DNA from: DATEGZ01 sp035519535
GTDB taxonomy: Bacteria; Acidobacteriota; Vicinamibacteria; Vicinamibacterales; SCN-69-37
NCBI GenBank assembly: GCA_035519535.1
Contig: DATIWF010000041.1
Location: 1 to 15,447 of the forward strand
Direction: 5' to 3'
DNA length: 15,447 nucleotides
The notes under the pieces are model-generated. The model saw only the letters and a program-made list of their open reading frames with translations. It searched no databases and was not told where the DNA came from. Made by a program: the position numbers and the translations under genes. Positions 15,127-15,447 of this stretch are shown one piece after another; positions within the stretch are counted from its first letter, which is position 1, and each line of letters begins with the position of its first letter.

Positions 15127-15447
15127 ATGAGACGAGTCCTGTGTGTCAGCGTCATCGCGGCCGCGGTGGCCGTCGCGTGTGGAGGCGGCACCAGTCAGCC
15201 CGCCGGGCCGAAAACGCTGCGGTTCGCGCTGATTCCTAAGGCGCTCGACATCCCCGTGTTCGACTACGCGAACAAGGGCGCGCAGCGTGAAGCGAAGGCG
15301 CGGGGCAACGTCGAGGTCATCTACCGCGGGCCCGATCACTCCGACGAGTTGAAGCAGAAGGAAGTGCTCGAGTCGTTCATCTCCCAGAAGGTCGACGGCA
15401 TCGCGATCTCGGTGTTGAACGCGGACTTCTTGTCGAGCACGATCGAC
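15127..15447 (+). CDS. Sugar-binding lipoprotein of the ABC importer (partial, cut by the window edge)
   Basis: The first 107 codons of a periplasmic sugar-binding protein are present, with the frame open to the last base. Residues 1-17 form a lipoprotein signal ending AVA before C18, followed by a short GGGTSQPAG linker. The mature part starts TLRFALIPKALDIPVFDYANKG, then a helix of charged residues, VIYRGP, and QKVDGIAISVLNADF. This matches the N-terminal lobe of the Peripla_BP_4 (ribose/rhamnose/galactose-binding) type used by CUT2 importers. AAAGGG at 15114-15119 is a good ribosome site seven bases from the ATG. The gene follows the permease by 38 bases. The rest, including most ligand contacts, lies to the right of the window, so sugar specificity cannot be judged. 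Confidence 0.9.
   Translation, partial: MRRVLCVSVIAAAVAVACGGGTSQPAGPKTLRFALIPKALDIPVFDYANKGAQREAKARGNVEVIYRGPDHSDELKQKEVLESFISQKVDGIAISVLNADFLSSTID

Overview
The window is G+C-rich bacterial chromosome, roughly two thirds G+C by eye, with densely packed genes. No rRNA, tRNA, CRISPR, phage or transposase gene was seen. Two repeat types suggest a soil-type Acidobacteriota, perhaps Vicinamibacteria: a family ending in a six-A run followed by GCCCCGTCCCC, and a GCAGAAG 7-mer tandem array. This assignment rests on remembered resemblance, not a search, and is tentative. No stretch longer than about 300 bases lacks a gene.

Left part (1-2595): a BBE-type FAD oxidase gene (75-1448) lies between copies of one dispersed repeat. 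An arm copy precedes it (39-61), and a 127-nt near-perfect inverted repeat follows it (1453-1579). An aldo/keto reductase gene (1591-2595) comes next.

Middle (2616-7606): a tightly spaced + strand run codes for an exported GH27 alpha-galactosidase-like enzyme (NPCBM, Ig-like and catalytic domains), a Gfo/Idh/MocA oxidoreductase, a nucleotidyltransferase and an exported zincin-type metallopeptidase. The last two overlap at ATGA.

Right part (7626-15447): a minus-strand lipoprotein aldose 1-epimerase gene (galactose mutarotase type) is divergent from a + strand operon. That operon codes for an SDR dehydrogenase, an uncharacterised barrel-like protein, a mandelate-racemase-type sugar-acid dehydratase, an SMP-30 lactonase, and a CUT2 sugar ABC importer (ATPase, permease, and a binding lipoprotein cut off by the right edge). 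Four-base or similar overlaps join several genes, and a heptamer array interrupts the operon.

Taken together, this looks like a locus for using galactosides or a related sugar. The exported GH27 enzyme would free galactose, the mutarotase would equilibrate its anomers, and the CUT2 system would import it. The SDR, lactonase and dehydratase would then carry out a non-phosphorylating oxidative (De Ley-Doudoroff-like) route to a 2-keto-3-deoxy acid. Domain assignments are strong, but the specific sugar is an inference. No kinase, aldolase or transcriptional regulator for the route is visible. The unassigned protein at 9621-10541 is the most interesting unknown because it sits among the pathway enzymes.
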